Shown in pieces: positions 62,638-64,000 of a stretch of DNA of 64,000 bases; positions within the stretch are counted from its first letter, which is position 1; each line of letters begins with the position of its first letter. Location of the stretch: contig CACATF010000001.1 of assembly GCA_902535365.1 (NCBI GenBank), forward strand, positions 318,077 to 382,076. Reading direction: 5' to 3'. The notes under the pieces were generated by a model. That model was not told where the DNA came from and did not search any database. It was given only the letters and a program-made list of their open reading frames with translations. This DNA is from an uncultured SAR86 cluster bacterium (lineage in GTDB: Bacteria; Pseudomonadota; Gammaproteobacteria; Magnimaribacterales; TMED112). The position numbers were made by a program, and so were the translations under genes.

Positions 62638-64000
62638 GACTTAAAAGCTTAAAATTAGCAGGGTTTAAAAGTTTTGTTGACCCAATAGAAATTGATTTCC
62701 CAGGAATCATGTGCGGCATTGTTGGCCCAAATGGATGTGGTAAATCAAACATAATCGATGCCATTAAATGGGTGAAAGGGGAGCTATCAGCAAAGAGCCT
62801 AAGAAGTGAAAGCCTGCAAGATGTAATTTTTAATGGATCTGACAATAGAAAACCTGTCAGCCACTGTTCCGTAGAGCTATGCTTTGATAATTCTGAAAAT
62901 TTTCTAGGTGGAGAATATCTAAAATTTGATGAAGTTAGTGTAAAAAGGGAGATGGGTCGTGATGGGCAGTCCACTTATTTTATTAATAATGCAGTTGCAC
63001 GAAGAAGGGATGTGCAAGATCTTTTTCTAGGAACAGGTTTAGGGGGAAATAGCTATGCAATCATAGAGCAAGGCATTATTTCAAGCTTGGTCGGCGCAAA
63101 GCCTGAAGAGCTAAGAAGTTATGTAGAAGAAGCAGCAGGCATATCCAAATACAAGGAAAGAAAAAGAGAAACAGAATCAAGAATCAGAAGAACCTCGGAA
63201 AATATTTCAAGACTCAAAGATCTCGAGGATGAAGTCAAAAGGTCAATCAGAAGGTTAAATGCAGAAGCAAACCTTACTACTAGGTACAAGAAATTAAGAA
63301 CTAAAGAACAAGAGTTCCAAAAATATATTGTGAATGATGATTTGAAGAGTCTTTTAAGTCACATGAACAAATCAGAAAAAGAAAATAAGTCAATTGACCA
63401 GGATATAGAGAAGATTGATGGTGAAAGATTGGCAGTAATCGCTAAAAGGGACGTATGTAAAACAAACCTTATGGAAGGTTTAAAAACTTTGGAGGAAGCC
63501 CAAAGATCATTTTATGAATCAGGAGCAAAAATTTCTTTAATTGAAGAGAAAGAGCGATCTGTATCAAGCAGAATAGAGGAGCTTACAAGTGAAGAGAAAA
63601 AAAATCTTATGAACCTCGATGAACTTGCAAAAGAACAGTCTTCCTCAAAGACAAATCTCGATGAAATTAACCCAAAGATAAAATCAGATATAAAAAACAA
63701 GACCAAAAAATTAATTGAAAAACTTGAAGCAGAGCTTTCATCTAAGGACCAAACATCAATTGAGTCTGAGTTTATGGATACATGGAAAAAGGGCTATGAA
63801 TATGGAATGGGGGAAAATGATGACGCATCTGAAAAGATTAATTCTCTCAAAGAGCAATTTATATCAAGGAATGCACAAATAACAAAAGACATAAAAGAAC
63901 TTAAGGCAAATTTATCAAAAGAGAAAGTAGACCTAACAGAGTTAATTGAAAATAGAAAAAATAACGAACTTCATGTCATTGAGCTAAGGTCTGCGCAAGA
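62634..64000 (+). CDS. smc: Chromosome segregation protein SMC (5' part; continues past the window)
   Basis: The first 455 codons are present with no stop before the window edge. They read RLKSLKLAGFKSFVDP, Walker A GPNGCGKSNIIDAIKWV, then SLQDVIFNGSDNRKP, FINNAVARRRDVQDLFLGTGLG and VEEAAGISKYKERKRE, the N-terminal ATPase half of SMC, followed by the start of a long coiled coil rich in Lys and Glu. SMC organises and helps segregate the chromosome. It overlaps ccmH by four bases, an odd pairing with the ccm operon that may put smc under ccm read-through. Confidence 0.96.
   Translation, partial: MRLKSLKLAGFKSFVDPIEIDFPGIMCGIVGPNGCGKSNIIDAIKWVKGELSAKSLRSESLQDVIFNGSDNRKPVSHCSVELCFDNSENFLGGEYLKFDEVSVKREMGRDGQSTYFINNAVARRRDVQDLFLGTGLGGNSYAIIEQGIISSLVGAKPEELRSYVEEAAGISKYKERKRETESRIRRTSENISRLKDLEDEVKRSIRRLNAEANLTTRYKKLRTKEQEFQKYIVNDDLKSLLSHMNKSEKENKSIDQDIEKIDGERLAVIAKRDVCKTNLMEGLKTLEEAQRSFYESGAKISLIEEKERSVSSRIEELTSEEKKNLMNLDELAKEQSSSKTNLDEINPKIKSDIKNKTKKLIEKLEAELSSKDQTSIESEFMDTWKKGYEYGMGENDDASEKINSLKEQFISRNAQITKDIKELKANLSKEKVDLTELIENRKNNELHVIELRSAQ

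Noticed and set aside
1-64000. CRISPR arrays, insertion sequences, prophage or integrated elements
   Set aside because: No regularly spaced repeats, transposase, integrase or duplicated tRNA ends seen; both tRNAs lack an adjacent integrase.

Overview
The window is 64 kb of an AT-rich, very compact bacterial chromosome. It holds about 57 protein genes and two tRNA genes, with no gap above 130 bases and no insertion sequence, prophage, CRISPR array or rRNA. Gene content and order (lexA/topA, aroC-truA-accD-cvpA-purF, guaBA, ccmABCDEFGH, lpxH, kbl-tdh, UmuDC) are gammaproteobacterial. The low GC, overlapping genes and lipoprotein peptidases suggest a streamlined marine lineage such as SAR86; that placement is inference, because no rRNA is present.

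Layout. 1-4.5 kb: end of queC, queE, a prepilin peptidase and guaBA. 4.5-7.4 kb: DoxX protein, a DUF305 plus LVIVD-repeat secreted protein and an Mpo1-like protein. 7.4-12.5 kb (minus): xthA, prc, a PlsC-type acyltransferase, mazG and a sirtuin. 12.5-18 kb: nadK, galU-pyrD, topA and a small acidic protein. 18-28.7 kb: lexA, then a divergent run of twelve overlapping genes (5'-nucleotidase, thrH, queH, prpC, prpD, aroC, FimV-like, truA, accD, SPOR protein, cvpA, purF). 28.7-34.2 kb: acnB, a DUF1289 protein, umuC, umuD, lpxH. 34.2-38.1 kb: an accessory group (S9 peptidase lipoprotein, ATP-grasp enzyme, NTF2-like protein, small secreted protein) and tRNA-Asn. 38.2-49.9 kb: uvrB, purL, a Nudix hydrolase, gamma-carbonic-anhydrase-like protein, alaS, a carboxylesterase, a small secreted protein. 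50-57.5 kb: tRNA-Ser, an M23 lipoprotein, pdxH, pyk, kbl-tdh and two tandem beta-lactamase-fold hydrolases. 57.5-64 kb: the cytochrome c maturation operon, then the start of smc.

How it works together. Purine synthesis (purF, purL, guaB, guaA), queuosine synthesis (queC, queE, queH), cytochrome c maturation, threonine-to-glycine catabolism and an SOS circuit (lexA and umuDC each with a perfect CTGT-N8-ACAG operator) are represented. Almost all convergent gene pairs overlap or abut and I saw no clear intrinsic terminator.

Most notable: (1) many transcription-unit heads have a -10 hexamer exactly six bases before the start codon, predicting leaderless mRNAs; (2) the UmuD homologue has lost both catalytic residues while keeping its N-terminal arm; (3) threonine dehydrogenase has lost all four structural-zinc cysteines; (4) pyrD has no conventional start codon and appears to start at ATT; (5) the lexA operator also sits at the head of the divergent twelve-gene run.
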